Shown here: one piece after another, positions 30,765 to 42,495 of the stretch | Position numbering within the stretch: position 1 is the stretch's first letter | Layout of the letters: each line of letters opens with the position of its first letter | Source: Pseudomonas fluorescens | GTDB lineage: Bacteria; Pseudomonadota; Gammaproteobacteria; Pseudomonadales; Pseudomonadaceae | Direction: 5' to 3' | Assembly (NCBI RefSeq): GCF_001307155.1 | Contig: NZ_CP012830.1 | Location: forward strand, 1,116,001 to 1,180,000 | Length of the DNA: 64,000 nt | The notes under the pieces: generated by a model | What the model was told of the DNA's origin: nothing | Databases searched by the model: none | Seen by the model: only the letters and a program-made list of their open reading frames with translations | Made by a program: the position numbers and the translations under genes

Positions 30765-31625
30765 TTACGCCTTAATTCCACGTTCTGAAGCAGGTCGCTG
30801 TGCGCCCTGCGAGAAAAAGCGCCGGTGACTGGACACCGGCATCCGCGCCCGGATGGACGCCTGTTCGCTGCTATCGCGTTCGGCCAGCAGCACGGCCTCG
30901 CCTTGATCCTGTTCCGCCAGCACGCGCCCCCACGGGTCAACAATCGCTGCATGGCCAAAGGTTTCACGCGGTCCCGGATGAGTTCCACCCTGGGCAGCGG
31001 CCAATACGTAACACTGGGTTTCGATGGCCCGCGCGCGAATCAACACATCCCAATGGGCCGCGCCCGTCACTGCCGTAAACGCTGACGGTGCAGTAATCAG
31101 TTCTGCCCCGGCGGCGCGCAATTCGCTGTACAGCTCCGGAAAGCGCAAGTCGTAGCAAACCGTCAGGCCAACCCGACCGACCGGCGTATCGGCAACCACC
31201 ACCTTACTGCCATGAGCATAGTCATCGGATTCACGGTAGCGTCCGCGATTGTCCGCCACATCGACATCGAACAAGTGCAGCTTGTCGTAGCGCGCCACCG
31301 TGTCACCGTGCTCATCGATCAGTAACGAGCAGGCATTGGACTTCGCCAGCGGTTGATCCACCGGCGGCAACGGCAAGGTGCCGGCCACTATCCATAACTT
31401 GAGGTCGCGAGCGGTCTGTTTCAACCAGGGCAGGATCGGGCCTTCGCCCAAGGCTTCGGCGCGACCGATGTCGGCGATGTCGCGACGGCCCATGGCCGCA
31501 AAGTTTTCCGGCAACACCGCCAGTCGCGCACCACCCGCTGCAGCTTGCTCGAGCAGATGCCGAGCCTGGATCAGGTTGGCCGGCACATCGCTCTGGCTGA
31601 CCATTTGAATCACCGCAAGAGACAT
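30765..31625 (-). CDS. carbon-nitrogen hydrolase (nitrilase superfamily)
   Basis: Cytosolic amidase-type enzyme of 286 aa. The catalytic triad is Glu40 (LPENFAAMG), Lys115 ([11 protein letters not shown]) and Cys157 ([13 protein letters not shown]). The sequence around these residues resembles the Nit1/Nit2 branch, so deaminated glutathione amidase (metabolite repair) is a reasonable guess. The substrate is not proven by sequence. It lies between yhdP and tldD. Confidence 0.88.
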   Translation of the reverse strand: MSLAVIQMVSQSDVPANLIQARHLLEQAAAGGARLAVLPENFAAMGRRDIADIGRAEALGEGPILPWLKQTARDLKLWIVAGTLPLPPVDQPLAKSNACSLLIDEHGDTVARYDKLHLFDVDVADNRGRYRESDDYAHGSKVVVADTPVGRVGLTVCYDLRFPELYSELRAAGAELITAPSAFTAVTGAAHWDVLIRARAIETQCYVLAAAQGGTHPGPRETFGHAAIVDPWGRVLAEQDQGEAVLLAERDSSEQASIRARMPVSSHRRFFSQGAQRPASERGIKA

Positions 31626-31694
31626 GGTGCACTCCGTATCAGGTATGCGGCCATGCTACTCCATAGGACGAACCGTGGCTTTTCAAAAAAGACC

Positions 31695-34600
31695 TCAAAA
31701 AGGTTTGTCGTAAGAGATTTTCGGCTCTTTCCACGGGCCTTTAATGGTGTATTTGACGCTGGCAAAGCGCGCTACGCGATCACCGATCAATTTGTCGATC
31801 AGAAACAGTGCACCGCCTACCGCAGGCGCACCGACGATCAGCGCAGCAATCGGCAGGTTGTTGGTCAATGGCAAGGTCACCAACAGGTTCGCATCGACCC
31901 TGTCACCCACCAGGTCCAGCGTACCGTTGAGTTCCAGGTTACTCGACGGGCCAGTCATGATGATCGGCTCCCGAGTGACGTAAACACCGTTGCTGGCCAC
32001 CAGCAGGCCCTTGACCCGGTCATAACTCAGGCCTTTACCGAACAGGTCGGAGAAGTCCAGGCGCAAGCGACGGCCGATCGAGTTGAAGTTGAGCAGGCCA
32101 AACACCCGCAACGCCTGCGCGCCACCTTCGACTTCGACGAACTGACCTTTGCGCAGCGTCGCATCCAGGCTACCGGAGTAACGCTTGGGTCCGACCCAGG
32201 CCGGCGAGCCAGGCCAACGGCCGTCGATGTCCATATGGAACTCTTCGCTGGTCACTGTCGGTGCGAACCCCCAGCCCTTGAGCACGTCACCGAGGTTCTT
32301 GCCCTCAATGCGTCCCTTGTACCAACTGCTGGTGGATCCCGGCACACCTTCCCAGCCACCTGCGCCCTGCAACTGTATGCCTTTGAGGCCCAGATTCATG
32401 CTGTTGAAGGCAATGCCCTTGACGATCGGGCGGACCTTCAACGACCAGGCACCTACCAGGTCCGGGCCCTGAAACAACTGGTCAATACTGATATCCAGTG
32501 CAGGAATTTTCGTTGGGTCGACCGACGCCAGCGGGTCCGGTGCATTCTCGTCGGCCTGCACTTTCGGATCAGGCGCCGGCAAACGCACATATTGCAGGTT
32601 GATCGCAATCGGCGCGGACTTGGCATCGGGAATCCCGACAGTGCCTTTGGCCTGCTGGCTATCGAGTTGCAATGCCCAGGCTGTCGGTTTGCGATCCAGT
32701 TGCAGGCGGGCCTGATCCAGCGTGGTACCAAACCCCGTGAGCTTGTCGACCTTGAAGTCTGCGCCACTGAGCAATTGCTTGGCGTTGCCACCCGGATCCT
32801 GCCCGGCGTACCGATCAATCAGGGCTTTCCACGGTTCGACATCCAGCTCCGACAGCACGCCCCGTATACGCAGGCCTTTATCGCCCGGCAACAGTGCGTT
32901 GCCGTTACCCAGGAACAACTCGCCACGGCCATCGGCAAAATTGCCGCTGGGCGCTGCGTAAGTGAAGTCCGCCAGATCACCATAGTCGAGCCAGTAACGC
33001 CGTTCCGGCCCTTGCAGGGTCATGCGGAACACCGTGTCGCGGCCTTGCGCGGCGGGCATGCCGAACGGTGCCGGCAAGTCGACGACTACGCCCTTGAGGC
33101 TGGAACTGACCATCAATCGGCTGTCGGGGCCGTCGAGGTTGAGCTGCAACTGATAAGGGATCGTCCCGGAAACCGGCAACGGCTGAGTGACATTCAGCCA
33201 ATCGGTGAGTTTTTTCACCGCCACCTGGCCGCTGGCAGTGACCCGGGTGTTGAACTTGCCAGGGCTGCCATCGGCATAGATCTGTGCACTGATCGGTCGT
33301 TCAAAGGCCTGTGCCGTAATGTTCTGGCCACTGAGCCCCTTGGCACTGTCAAAACGGAAATCACCTTTGAGCTGCGTCAGCTCCAGCACAGGATCAGTCA
33401 ATTTCAGACGCGACTTGGCGGTTTTGAAGTCGACCACAATCTTCGGCTCTTCGCCCTTGGCCAAGGGGATATCCAGTTTCAGGTTGCCCTGCAATTCACC
33501 CTCGCCCTGCCAACCGGCGAAGGTCGAACCGGTACCGATCGGTGCGTCCTGAAGAATCTTCAGGCCATCGCCCAGACCACCGTCGAAAGTGCCATCGAGG
33601 AACAGGTGCGGGTTCTGCCCGGCAGGCGCATGGGGGATGTTGACGTAAATATCGTGAACCTGAGTGTCGAGCAACTGGCCCTTGCTGGCCAGAATGCGCA
33701 CCCCACTGTCCTCGATGAACACATCGCCGCTGACCTTGCCGACATGCGGCCAACCCGGCTGGAAGGCCAGCTCGGCGTCGTGCACTTTGAAAAACAGGCT
33801 GATGCTGCGCGCCGCGGCGACCGCATCGTGGTTCAGCGAACCCTGATACTGGAAGAAACCTTCATCCACCGCGCCTTTGAGAATCGCCGTGCGCAACCAT
33901 TCATCCAGCGCGGGGCTCAAGACCGTGGGCAAGTACTTGGCGGTGTAGCGTCCATCACCTTCCAGCAGACCGACCCGCAGGTCCATGTAGTCTTCCTGGG
34001 TGTGATCGAAATGCAGGCGAATCAGGAAATCGCCGGCAATCTTGCCCTCTTCGCCCAGCACCTTCAGGTACGGCGCAATCAGGGTGAAACCTTGTTGATC
34101 GAGTTTCCAGGTCAGCCGGGCATTCGCCTGGATGTACTGCCATGGCTTGGCAAAGATCGGGTCCAGGTGCAGGGAAAAATCCTTGCTGTCCATGCGCAGC
34201 TCACCCTTGCCGAGGTCACCGCTGATACTCCCGGAAACGTTACGCGCCGCCGGAGCACCGTGATAAGCATCAAACCCGACACGCTCCAGATTGGCGGCAA
34301 AACTGAATTTGCTGTCATCGGTCGCCTCGGGCCGGACATCGATCAGCACGTTGCGCAACGCACCGGTGACCTTCAGCCGCTCGACCACCGTGGCAAAGTC
34401 CTTGGGCAGTGGTCCCAGGGCATTCAGTAACGGAGTGATCGGGGTGAGGTCGAAGCGGTCGGCTTGCAGGTGCCAGAGCTCGGAGGTCGTTTCAGTGGTC
34501 GCGGTCTGCTGAAGTTGCAGACGGGTTTCCCAGCGGATGTCCTCCAGGGTCATGGCCAGGGAATCGAACGACACCTGGAAACCTTCGGTATTGCGCTGGA

Positions 34601-35498
34601 AATACCCGTTGAGCGCCAGATTGTTGATCTGGATCGACTTGCGTTCGGCGTAGGCACCGTTGAGTTGCGGTGCATTGAGACGAATCGCAGCACGCTGCAG
34701 GGCTCCCTTGCTCCAGTTAACCCAAAGCTCGCCACCGGCCTTGATCTCGGAAAAATTCCATTTCCCGGTCAGGCTCTCAGGCAACCATTTCGACCAATCA
34801 CTCTGCGGCAAGCTCAGGTAGGCATCGATTTCAGACTCTTTCCACTGACTGGCTTGAGTCCGGCTGCTCAGGCTCATGGCCAGCGGCTGGCCGTCAGGCA
34901 AGGTCAACCGGGCATCGAGGCGCTGCTGGCTGATACCGGTTTTAAGATTCAGGCCGACATAGGTCAGGGTCAGCGGCACGTGGTCGATCGGCAGCAAGGT
35001 GATCTGGCTGTCGAGCACCGACAATTGCTCCACCATCTGCATGCGGTTGAGCAGTTGCTCGGGGTCCAGCGGCTGATTCTCCTGCACCGGCAAGCCTTCG
35101 AGCGCCCATTGCCCCTGCGGGCCCTGCTTGAGGCTGATCTTCAGGCCGTTGAGTTCCAGGTGTCCGATCCGCACCGCACGCGCCAGCAAGCTGGCCCAGA
35201 CATTCGGCACCACCCGCACCTGATCCAGGTGCAAGGCATTGGCACCCTCGCCGACCACCACGTCATGTGCCAGCAAAATTGGCGCCATGCCACTCCAGCG
35301 GCCTTCCAGGCGGCCGATGTGCAACGGCATGCCCAGCGCTTCTCGAGCCTTGGCTTCGACATCCGCGCGATACTCGGCCACCAACGGAATGAACTCACGA
35401 CCGAGGCTGCTGTAAAGCGCCGCCAGCACCAGCAATAATGCGCAAAGCCCCAGCCCCCAGCGGGTCAATGTGGTCAAGATGCGGATCAGACGATCCAT
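31695..35498 (-). CDS. yhdP: YhdP family AsmA-like lipid transport protein
   Basis: Very large envelope protein of 1267 aa. An N-terminal transmembrane helix (about 13-30, WGLGLCALLLVLAALYS) anchors it in the inner membrane. The rest is a periplasmic beta-rich DUF3971/AsmA-like bridge. In E. coli YhdP acts with TamB and YdbH in phospholipid transport to the outer membrane. The C-terminal block LEGKNLGDVLKGWGF-like and LRVFGLLNFNSIGRRLRLDF is typical. It follows rng by 69 bases in the same direction. Confidence 0.92.
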   Translation of the reverse strand: MDRLIRILTTLTRWGLGLCALLLVLAALYSSLGREFIPLVAEYRADVEAKAREALGMPLHIGRLEGRWSGMAPILLAHDVVVGEGANALHLDQVRVVPNVWASLLARAVRIGHLELNGLKISLKQGPQGQWALEGLPVQENQPLDPEQLLNRMQMVEQLSVLDSQITLLPIDHVPLTLTYVGLNLKTGISQQRLDARLTLPDGQPLAMSLSSRTQASQWKESEIDAYLSLPQSDWSKWLPESLTGKWNFSEIKAGGELWVNWSKGALQRAAIRLNAPQLNGAYAERKSIQINNLALNGYFQRNTEGFQVSFDSLAMTLEDIRWETRLQLQQTATTETTSELWHLQADRFDLTPITPLLNALGPLPKDFATVVERLKVTGALRNVLIDVRPEATDDSKFSFAANLERVGFDAYHGAPAARNVSGSISGDLGKGELRMDSKDFSLHLDPIFAKPWQYIQANARLTWKLDQQGFTLIAPYLKVLGEEGKIAGDFLIRLHFDHTQEDYMDLRVGLLEGDGRYTAKYLPTVLSPALDEWLRTAILKGAVDEGFFQYQGSLNHDAVAAARSISLFFKVHDAELAFQPGWPHVGKVSGDVFIEDSGVRILASKGQLLDTQVHDIYVNIPHAPAGQNPHLFLDGTFDGGLGDGLKILQDAPIGTGSTFAGWQGEGELQGNLKLDIPLAKGEEPKIVVDFKTAKSRLKLTDPVLELTQLKGDFRFDSAKGLSGQNITAQAFERPISAQIYADGSPGKFNTRVTASGQVAVKKLTDWLNVTQPLPVSGTIPYQLQLNLDGPDSRLMVSSSLKGVVVDLPAPFGMPAAQGRDTVFRMTLQGPERRYWLDYGDLADFTYAAPSGNFADGRGELFLGNGNALLPGDKGLRIRGVLSELDVEPWKALIDRYAGQDPGGNAKQLLSGADFKVDKLTGFGTTLDQARLQLDRKPTAWALQLDSQQAKGTVGIPDAKSAPIAINLQYVRLPAPDPKVQADENAPDPLASVDPTKIPALDISIDQLFQGPDLVGAWSLKVRPIVKGIAFNSMNLGLKGIQLQGAGGWEGVPGSTSSWYKGRIEGKNLGDVLKGWGFAPTVTSEEFHMDIDGRWPGSPAWVGPKRYSGSLDATLRKGQFVEVEGGAQALRVFGLLNFNSIGRRLRLDFSDLFGKGLSYDRVKGLLVASNGVYVTREPIIMTGPSSNLELNGTLDLVGDRVDANLLVTLPLTNNLPIAALIVGAPAVGGALFLIDKLIGDRVARFASVKYTIKGPWKEPKISYDKPF

Positions 35499-35567
35499 GT
35501 CAGTTGGCTCCCATGGCGAAATCGTGCAGCAAGCTGAGGCCGGCCGTTAGTAATGAAACACAGCGGA

Positions 35568-37025
35568 TCAGAGCAGCACCACGTCGTATTGTTCCTGGGA
35601 GTACATGGTTTCTACCTGAAAACGAATGGTTCGCCCGATAAAACCTTCAAGTTCCGCGACATTACCCGACTCTTCGTCAAGCAACCGATCAACCACTTTC
35701 TGGTTAGCCAGTACACGATAGCCTTCAGCCTGATAGGCGCGAGCTTCACGCAGGATCTCCCGGAAGATTTCATAACACACGGTTTCCGGGGTCTTGAGCT
35801 TGCCACGGCCCTGGCAACTGCTGCACGGTTCGCAGAGCACTTGCTCAAGACTTTCGCGCGTACGCTTGCGCGTCATCTGCACCAGGCCCAACTCGGTGAT
35901 GCCGATGATGTTGGTCTTGGCGTGATCGCGCTCCAGCTGTTTCTCAAGCGTACGCAGCACCTGGCGCTGATGTTCCTCATCTTCCATGTCGATGAAGTCG
36001 ATGATGATGATCCCGCCCAGATTGCGCAGGCGCAGTTGCCGGGCAATCGCGGTGGCCGCTTCCAGATTGGTTTTGAAGATGGTTTCTTCAAGATTGCGGT
36101 GCCCGACGAAAGCGCCGGTGTTCACATCGATGGTGCTCATGGCTTCTGCCGGGTCGACCACCAGATAGCCGCCGGACTTGAGCGGCACTTTGCGCTCAAG
36201 GGCCTTTTGAATTTCATCCTCGACACCATACAGATCGAAAATCGGTCGCTCGCCCGGGTAATGCTCCAGGCGGTCGGCGATCTCCGGCATCAGCTCGGCA
36301 ACGAACTGCGTGGTTTTCTGGAAGGTTTCCCGCGAGTCGATACGAATTTTCTCGATCTTCGGGCTGACCAGATCGCGCAAGGTCCGCAGGGCCAGGCCGA
36401 GGTCTTCGTAGATTACGTTCGGCGCGCTGACTGTCTTGATCTGCGTGCCAATTTGATCCCAGAGGCGGCGCAGGTAGCGAATGTCCATCAGGATCTCATC
36501 CGCACCGGCGCCTTCAGCCGCGGTGCGCAGAATAAAACCGCCGGCCTCCTTGATGCCTTCCTTCGCGACACAATCGGTGACCACTTGCTTGAGGCGCTCG
36601 CGCTCGGTTTCATCCTCGATTTTCAGCGAAATACCGACATGAGCCGTGCGCGGCATGTACACCAGATAGCGCGAGGGAATCGACAATTGGGTCGTCAGGC
36701 GCGCGCCCTTGGAGCCGATCGGATCCTTGGTGACCTGCACCACCAGGCTCTGGCCTTCATGCACCAGCGCGCTGATGCTTTCCACCGCCGGGCCTTCACG
36801 CAGGGAGATTTCCGAGGCGTGGATAAAGGCTGCCCGGTCCAGACCGATATCGACGAATGCCGCCTGCATGCCTGGCAGAACGCGAACGACCTTACCTTTA
36901 TAAATGTTGCCGACAATCCCGCGACGCTGGGTGCGCTCGACATGAACCTCTTGCAGGACACCGTTTTCGACCACCGCCACGCGCGACTCCATCGGCGTGA
37001 TGTTGATCAGAATCTCTTCACTCAT
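35568..37025 (-). CDS. rng: ribonuclease G
   Basis: Endoribonuclease of 485 aa that matures 16S rRNA 5' ends and decays some mRNAs. An S1 domain lies at about 35-125 (GNIYKGKVVRVLPGMQAAFVDIGLDRAAFIHASE). The catalytic Asp block IIIDFIDMEDEEHQ and the Zn-link cysteines CEPCSSCQGRG are present. There is no RNase E-type C-terminal scaffold. Start 37025 (MSEEILINITPMESRVAV) is the family norm. It lies 45 bases after maf. Confidence 0.96.
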   Translation of the reverse strand: MSEEILINITPMESRVAVVENGVLQEVHVERTQRRGIVGNIYKGKVVRVLPGMQAAFVDIGLDRAAFIHASEISLREGPAVESISALVHEGQSLVVQVTKDPIGSKGARLTTQLSIPSRYLVYMPRTAHVGISLKIEDETERERLKQVVTDCVAKEGIKEAGGFILRTAAEGAGADEILMDIRYLRRLWDQIGTQIKTVSAPNVIYEDLGLALRTLRDLVSPKIEKIRIDSRETFQKTTQFVAELMPEIADRLEHYPGERPIFDLYGVEDEIQKALERKVPLKSGGYLVVDPAEAMSTIDVNTGAFVGHRNLEETIFKTNLEAATAIARQLRLRNLGGIIIIDFIDMEDEEHQRQVLRTLEKQLERDHAKTNIIGITELGLVQMTRKRTRESLEQVLCEPCSSCQGRGKLKTPETVCYEIFREILREARAYQAEGYRVLANQKVVDRLLDEESGNVAELEGFIGRTIRFQVETMYSQEQYDVVLL

Positions 37026-37070
37026 GGCAGGGTCTCGTTCAGGCATATTCACGATTATGGCCGCATCAAA

Positions 37071-37688
37071 TCAGTACGGCGCTTGGCGCGCGACAAGGTT
37101 TTGCCAACAGGGTATGCCGAAATGGCCGAGCAGTTCCGCGGTTTCGCACAGCGGCAGGCCAACCACGGCGGAATAACTGCCGTTGAGTGCCGCGACAAAC
37201 ACTGCACCAAGGCCCTGAATGCCATAGCCGCCAGCCTTGTCCTGTGGCTCGCCGCTGGCCCAGTAGGCCGCTGCCTCTTTATGACTGATGAAGCGAAAAC
37301 GCACCAGGCTGCGCACCACGCGTGATTCGCAATACTGGCCATCAAGCACGGCGATGGCGGTCAGCACCTCATGTTCACGCCCCGACAGGTTCATCAACAT
37401 ACTCAGCCCTTCGGCCTCGTCGAGCGGTTTGCCAAGTATCTGCCCATCGAGCACCACAGCCGTATCGGCACCCAACACACAAACGGGCGCACCCGGCTGG
37501 TTGAGCGCCAACAACGCATGACCGGCCTGGGCCTTGGCGCGCGCCAGACGCTCGACATAGGCCGCCGGGGACTCGTTAGTCAGAGGGGTTTCATCGATGT
37601 CCGCGCTGATGGCGGTGAACGGCACGCCGATCTGCGTGAGCAGTTCACGCCGACGCGGCGAGCCTGAGGCGAGGAATAGCGGATTCAT
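37071..37688 (-). CDS. Maf-type nucleotide pyrophosphatase
   Basis: Maf family house-cleaning nucleotide pyrophosphatase of 205 aa. It has the N-terminal [12 protein letters not shown] motif, the central [14 protein letters not shown] block and [16 protein letters not shown]. By position between mreD and rng it corresponds to YhdE, whose preferred substrates are dTTP/UTP. ATG 37688 follows an AGGGAG ribosome binding site; the TTG at 37691 is rejected. Confidence 0.92.
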   Translation of the reverse strand: MNPLFLASGSPRRRELLTQIGVPFTAISADIDETPLTNESPAAYVERLARAKAQAGHALLALNQPGAPVCVLGADTAVVLDGQILGKPLDEAEGLSMLMNLSGREHEVLTAIAVLDGQYCESRVVRSLVRFRFISHKEAAAYWASGEPQDKAGGYGIQGLGAVFVAALNGSYSAVVGLPLCETAELLGHFGIPCWQNLVARQAPY

Positions 37689-37731
37689 CAAGACATCTCC
37701 CTGTCGAGGTGCGGGCTAATGCCTGACCGAA

Positions 37732-38214
37732 TTAATTGATTTTGTAGCGGCGGCTTAACCCACGCAATCCAAAACTGACCCAGGGCCAGAGCAAGGCGCT
37801 GATCAGTGCAGGCAAAAGCACGGCCAGCGTCTGACGGTTACCGGTCAAGGCGCTGAGCCACAATTGCAGCAGTTGTGCGAGTCCCAGGATCACCAGGATC
37901 ACCAGGCTTTGCTGCCACATCGGAAACATCCGCAAACGCGGTCGCAGCGTCAGGATCAAAAAGGTGATCAGGGTCAGAATCAGTGCGTTGTGTCCCAGCA
38001 AGGTGCCGAACAGCACGTCTTGCGCCATGCCCAGACACCAGGCCGTGAGCATCCCGACTTTCTGCGGCACTTCCAATGCCCAATACGCCAACGGTAGCGC
38101 GAGGAACATCGGACGCAAAATCTCGACGTGCGGGAACGGTACGATACTGAGCAACAAGCCGATGACAAACGTCAGCCAGATCATCCAGCCATTACGGGAG
38201 CGGGTACTGGCCAT
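37732..38214 (-). CDS. mreD: rod shape-determining protein MreD
   Basis: Polytopic inner-membrane protein of 160 aa of the elongasome. About five hydrophobic helices are seen, starting with WMIWLTFVIGLLLSIVPF. Its start shares a base with the mreC stop, so the two are translationally coupled. Confidence 0.93.
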   Translation of the reverse strand: MASTRSRNGWMIWLTFVIGLLLSIVPFPHVEILRPMFLALPLAYWALEVPQKVGMLTAWCLGMAQDVLFGTLLGHNALILTLITFLILTLRPRLRMFPMWQQSLVILVILGLAQLLQLWLSALTGNRQTLAVLLPALISALLWPWVSFGLRGLSRRYKIN

Positions 38215-39308
38215 TATTCTCTACCCTGAGTGGTGGCTTCAGGCGCCGCGGCAGGCGGTTTGGCCGCCGCCGGCTTGGCGACCGCTGCCGGTTTGACTGC
38301 TGCGGAATGCGCAGCAGGCTTGGCCGGGGTCGAAGGTTTGCTCGCAGGCTTGGCCGCCGCGGGTGTTGCGGTTGCTGGAGCAACTGCAGTGGCGGCTGGC
38401 GCCGGGGCAACTGCGGCAGCAGGTTTTGGCACGGTGGCTGGCACAAATGCAGCACCGCCAGGATGCTGATCTGCGTCCTGGGCCTGAGCAGCTTCGTTGG
38501 CACGCTCTTCCGGGGTGCGGCTATCGCTGAACACCAGCAACATGTAACGACTGCGGTTGAGCGCTGCGGTCGGTACCGCACGCACGATGGCGAACGGCTG
38601 GCCGGAATCGTGGATCACTTCCTTGACAGTCGCCACCGGGTAACCGGCCGGGAAACGCTGGCCAAGACCGGAACTCACCAGCAAGTCGCCTTCTTTAATG
38701 TCAGCCGTGTCCGCCACGTGACGCAATTCCAGGCGTTCCGGGTTGCCGGTGCCGCTGGCAATCGCCCGCAAACCGTTACGGTTCACTTGCACGGGAATAC
38801 TGTGGGTGGTGTCAGTCAGCAACAACACCCGCGAGGTGTAAGGCATCAGCTCGACCACCTGCCCCATCAGCCCACGGGCATCGAGCACCGGTTGGCCGAG
38901 CACCACGCCGTCGCGCTCACCCTTGTTGATGATGATGCGATGAGTGAAGGGGTTGGGATCGACGCCGATCAACTCGGCCACTTCGACCTTCTCGTTGACC
39001 AGTGCCGACGAATTGAGCAACTCGCGCAGCCGAACGTTCTGCTCGGTCAAGGCCGCAAGCTTTTGCATGCGCCCCTGCAGCAGCAGGTTTTCAGTCTTGA
39101 GCTTTTCGTTTTCGGCGACCAGTTCGGTACGGCTGCCAAATTGACTGCTCACACCCTGCCACAACCGCTCCGGCAGGTCGGTGATCCAATAGGCGTCCAT
39201 CAAGACCAGCGACATCTGACTGCGCGCAGGCTTGAGCACTTCAAAGCGGGCATCGACCACCATCAGCGCGACCGATAGCACGGCCAGCACCAGAAAGCGC
39301 ACGCCCAT
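38214..39308 (-). CDS. mreC: rod shape-determining protein MreC
   Basis: Periplasmic scaffold protein of the elongasome, 364 aa. An N-terminal membrane anchor (FLVLAVLSVALMVVDARF) is followed by a coiled coil (about 60-100) and the beta-domain with AELIGVDPNPFTHRIIINKG. Residues from about 285 to the end form an unusual Ala/Pro/Lys tail without globular character. The core ends near VFSDSRTPEERA. Confidence 0.94.
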   Translation of the reverse strand: MGVRFLVLAVLSVALMVVDARFEVLKPARSQMSLVLMDAYWITDLPERLWQGVSSQFGSRTELVAENEKLKTENLLLQGRMQKLAALTEQNVRLRELLNSSALVNEKVEVAELIGVDPNPFTHRIIINKGERDGVVLGQPVLDARGLMGQVVELMPYTSRVLLLTDTTHSIPVQVNRNGLRAIASGTGNPERLELRHVADTADIKEGDLLVSSGLGQRFPAGYPVATVKEVIHDSGQPFAIVRAVPTAALNRSRYMLLVFSDSRTPEERANEAAQAQDADQHPGGAAFVPATVPKPAAAVAPAPAATAVAPATATPAAAKPASKPSTPAKPAAHSAAVKPAAVAKPAAAKPPAAAPEATTQGRE

Positions 39309-39424
39309 TGAGGGGCCTTTGGCGAAAAGCGGTTTAATAAGCCGCTCCTCCCAGGCAAATGTTCTCTTTACTCATACGCCATCAAACCGGCCTGGATGCA
39401 GACTGACAGAAGATAAACGCCAAC

Positions 39425-39448
39425 AGGCAGCACTGCAAAGTGCTGCCT
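39425..39448. other. strong hairpin between mreB and mreC
   Basis: The perfect 10-bp inverted repeat aggcagcact-gcaa-agtgctgcct lies in the 173-base gap between mreB and mreC. In the direction of transcription only a weak TGTTGGCGTTT follows, so it may be a leaky terminator or an mRNA-stabilising structure that sets mreB above mreCD. Confidence 0.5.
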
Positions 39449-39481
39449 GCGCGCGAAACAGCATAGAAGCCTCCGGCGAAA

Positions 39482-40729
<1,248 letters not shown>

Positions 40730-41017
40730 ATGGCGCTTGAACGCTCCGACGTGGAAAAAATCGCTCATCTGGCCTGCCTTGGCCTTAATGATGCCGATCT
40801 TCCACACATCACTTCGGCCCTGAACAGCATTCTCGGGCTGGTCGACGAAATGCAGGCTGTCAATACCGACGGTATCGAGCCTCTGGCCCACCCGCTGGAA
40901 GCCAGTCAGCGCCTGCGCGCAGACGTCGTGACCGAGTCCAATCACCGCGAGGCCTATCAGTCCATCGCACCAGCGGTCGAAAACGGCCTGTATCTGGTTC
41001 CGAAAGTCATCGACTAA
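40730..41017 (+). CDS. gatC: Asp/Glu-tRNA amidotransferase subunit C
   Basis: Small subunit of 95 aa that stabilises GatA and GatB in the transamidation of Glu-tRNA(Gln) or Asp-tRNA(Asn). It starts [19 protein letters not shown] and contains GIEPLAHP, both family-typical. It is the first gene of gatCAB, with gatA 16 bases downstream. Confidence 0.94.
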   Translation: MALERSDVEKIAHLACLGLNDADLPHITSALNSILGLVDEMQAVNTDGIEPLAHPLEASQRLRADVVTESNHREAYQSIAPAVENGLYLVPKVID

Positions 41018-41033
41018 AGGGAAAGAGCCTGCA

Positions 41034-42485
41034 ATGCATCAATTGACTCTGGCCGAGATCGCCCGCGGACTCGCCGATAAAAAGTTTTCTTCCGAAGAGC
41101 TGACCAAAGTGCTGCTGGCGCGTATCGCCCAGCTCGACCCTCAGCTCAACAGCTTCATCAGCCTCACCGAAGACCTCGCACTCTCGCAGGCGAAAGCCGC
41201 GGACGTACGCCGGGCCAATGGTGAGAGCGGCGCCCTGCTCGGTGCGCCGATCGCTCATAAAGACCTGTTCTGCACCCAGGGCATCCGCACCAGCTGCGGC
41301 TCGAAGATGCTCGACAACTTCAAGGCGCCGTATGACGCCACCGTGGTCGCCAAGCTGGCCGCTGCCGGGGCCGTGACCCTGGGCAAGACCAACATGGACG
41401 AATTCGCCATGGGTTCGGCCAACGAGTCGAGCTACTACGGCGCGGTGAAAAACCCGTGGAACCTGGAGCACGTACCCGGCGGTTCGTCCGGCGGTTCGGC
41501 GGCGGCCGTTGCCGCTCGCCTGTTGCCAGCCGCAACGGCCACCGACACCGGCGGTTCTATCCGACAGCCGGCCGCCTTCACCAACCTCACCGGTCTGAAA
41601 CCGACGTACGGTCGTGTTTCACGCTGGGGCATGATCGCTTACGCGTCCAGCCTCGATCAGGGTGGCCCATTGGCGCGCACCGCTGAAGACTGCGCGATCC
41701 TGCTGCAAGGGATGGCCGGTTTCGACCCGAAAGACTCCACCAGCATCGACGAACCCGTGCCGGATTACAGCGCTGGCCTCAACGGTTCGCTGCAAGGCCT
41801 GCGTATCGGCGTGCCGAAGGAATACTTCAGCGCAGGTCTCGACCCGCGTATCGCCGAGTTGATCCACAACAGCGTCAAGGAGCTGGAAAAGCTCGGCGCG
41901 GTGGTCAAGGAAATCAGCCTGCCGAACATGCAGCACGCAATTCCTGCGTACTACGTGATCGCCCCGGCCGAAGCCTCCTCCAACCTGTCGCGTTTCGACG
42001 GCGTGCGTTTCGGCTATCGCTGCGAAAACCCGAAAGACCTGACCGACCTGTACAAGCGTTCGCGCGGCGAAGGTTTCGGCCCGGAAGTGCAGCGTCGGAT
42101 CATGGTCGGTGCCTACGCGCTGTCGGCCGGTTACTACGATGCCTACTACCTGAAGGCGCAAAAAATCCGCCGCCTGGTGAAAAACGATTTCATGGCAGCT
42201 TTTAATGAAGTCGACATCATCCTCGGCCCAACCACGCCGAACCCGGCCTGGAAACTCGGCGCCAAGAACAGCGACCCGGTCGCTGCGTACCTGGAAGACG
42301 TCTACACCATCACCGCCAACCTCGCGGGCCTGCCGGGCCTGTCGATGCCAGCCGGTTTCGTCGATGGTCTGCCGGTTGGCGTGCAATTGCTCGCCCCGTA
42401 TTTCCAGGAAGGCCGTCTGTTGAACGTCGCCCACCAGTATCAGCTCAACACTGACTGGCACACCCGCACCCCGACAGGCTTCTGA
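41034..42485 (+). CDS. gatA: Asp/Glu-tRNA amidotransferase subunit A
   Basis: Amidase subunit of 483 aa that releases ammonia from glutamine for tRNA amidation. The Ser-cisSer-Lys triad of the amidase signature family is visible: Lys76 ([10 protein letters not shown]), Ser151 ([14 protein letters not shown]) and Ser175 ([10 protein letters not shown]). Length and order with gatC and gatB are standard. Confidence 0.97.
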   Translation: MHQLTLAEIARGLADKKFSSEELTKVLLARIAQLDPQLNSFISLTEDLALSQAKAADVRRANGESGALLGAPIAHKDLFCTQGIRTSCGSKMLDNFKAPYDATVVAKLAAAGAVTLGKTNMDEFAMGSANESSYYGAVKNPWNLEHVPGGSSGGSAAAVAARLLPAATATDTGGSIRQPAAFTNLTGLKPTYGRVSRWGMIAYASSLDQGGPLARTAEDCAILLQGMAGFDPKDSTSIDEPVPDYSAGLNGSLQGLRIGVPKEYFSAGLDPRIAELIHNSVKELEKLGAVVKEISLPNMQHAIPAYYVIAPAEASSNLSRFDGVRFGYRCENPKDLTDLYKRSRGEGFGPEVQRRIMVGAYALSAGYYDAYYLKAQKIRRLVKNDFMAAFNEVDIILGPTTPNPAWKLGAKNSDPVAAYLEDVYTITANLAGLPGLSMPAGFVDGLPVGVQLLAPYFQEGRLLNVAHQYQLNTDWHTRTPTGF

Positions 42486-42495
42486 GGAGAAACAC

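Noticed and set aside
30761..30988. Longer tldD start at 30988
   Set aside because: Would overlap the nitrilase gene by over 200 bases; the start at 30760 gives the 480-aa family length.
31545..34430. Long open frame opposite yhdP (961 codons)
   Set aside because: Antisense shadow; no family features and yhdP is clearly real on the minus strand.
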